In this document: positions 63,987-64,000 of the stretch, piece after piece
How the letters are laid out: every line of letters starts with the position of its first letter
Numbering within the stretch: position 1 is the stretch's first letter
From: Magnolia sinica
Lineage: Eukaryota; Streptophyta; Magnoliopsida; Magnoliales; Magnoliaceae
Length of the DNA: 64,000 bases
Direction: 5' to 3'
NCBI RefSeq assembly: GCF_029962835.1
Contig: NC_080577.1
Location: 4,030,001 to 4,094,000, forward strand
Translations under genes and position numbers: made by a program
The notes under the pieces: model-generated
What the model was told of the DNA's origin: nothing
What the model saw: only the letters and a program-made list of their open reading frames with translations
Database searches by the model: none

Positions 63987-64000
63987 TGATGATTCTTTCA

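Overview
The window is nuclear DNA of a flowering plant. The three protein genes have plant-type exon structure, AT-rich introns and GT-AG splice sites, and the rest is dominated by decayed transposons. Many foldback elements carry the stock phrase gtgggccccaccatgatgtatg and its relatives. From memory I associate such repeats with magnoliid-type woody angiosperms (Magnolia/Liriodendron/Cinnamomum), but that placement is a low-confidence guess and not a sequence result.

Layout. (1) 1-2,788: foldback elements, one inserted into another, then plain flank. (2) 2,789-17,695, minus strand: a complete seven-exon WSD1-type wax ester synthase/diacylglycerol acyltransferase gene (503 aa). Its first intron is 8.7 kb and packed with foldback elements and a Copia relic. 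(3) 17,696-34,290: transposon-rich intergenic DNA with a second Copia relic, an 18-copy degenerate 34-bp minisatellite, a fresh 68-bp triplication and one tRNA-Ala(CGC) gene. (4) 34,291-48,224, plus strand: a complete twelve-exon gene for a 586-aa protein I recognise only as a conserved plant protein of unknown function. It has a plastid-type leader, a PPR-like helical part, a CxxC-x17-CxxC zinc ribbon, two membrane segments and a C-terminal coiled coil. Its introns hold a SINE, a LINE tail, a Tourist-like MITE and a head-on pair of Copia relics. (5) 48,225-56,309: intergenic, again with foldback elements, one of them close upstream of the next gene. (6) 56,310 to the window end, plus strand: the first five exons (233 aa) of a UDP-glucose 4-epimerase gene, which continues past the window.

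The three genes do not form a cluster. The acyltransferase belongs to surface-wax and storage-lipid metabolism, the epimerase to UDP-sugar supply for cell-wall polymers, and the third is unassigned. I found no CRISPR array, operon or defence-type system.

The most interesting structure outside the genes is the foldback superfamily. Several members have directly readable 9-bp target duplications, which point to Mutator-type mobilisation. They share a similar inner core but carry different terminal repeats, nest in each other, and in one case the insertion junction itself was later tandemly duplicated.
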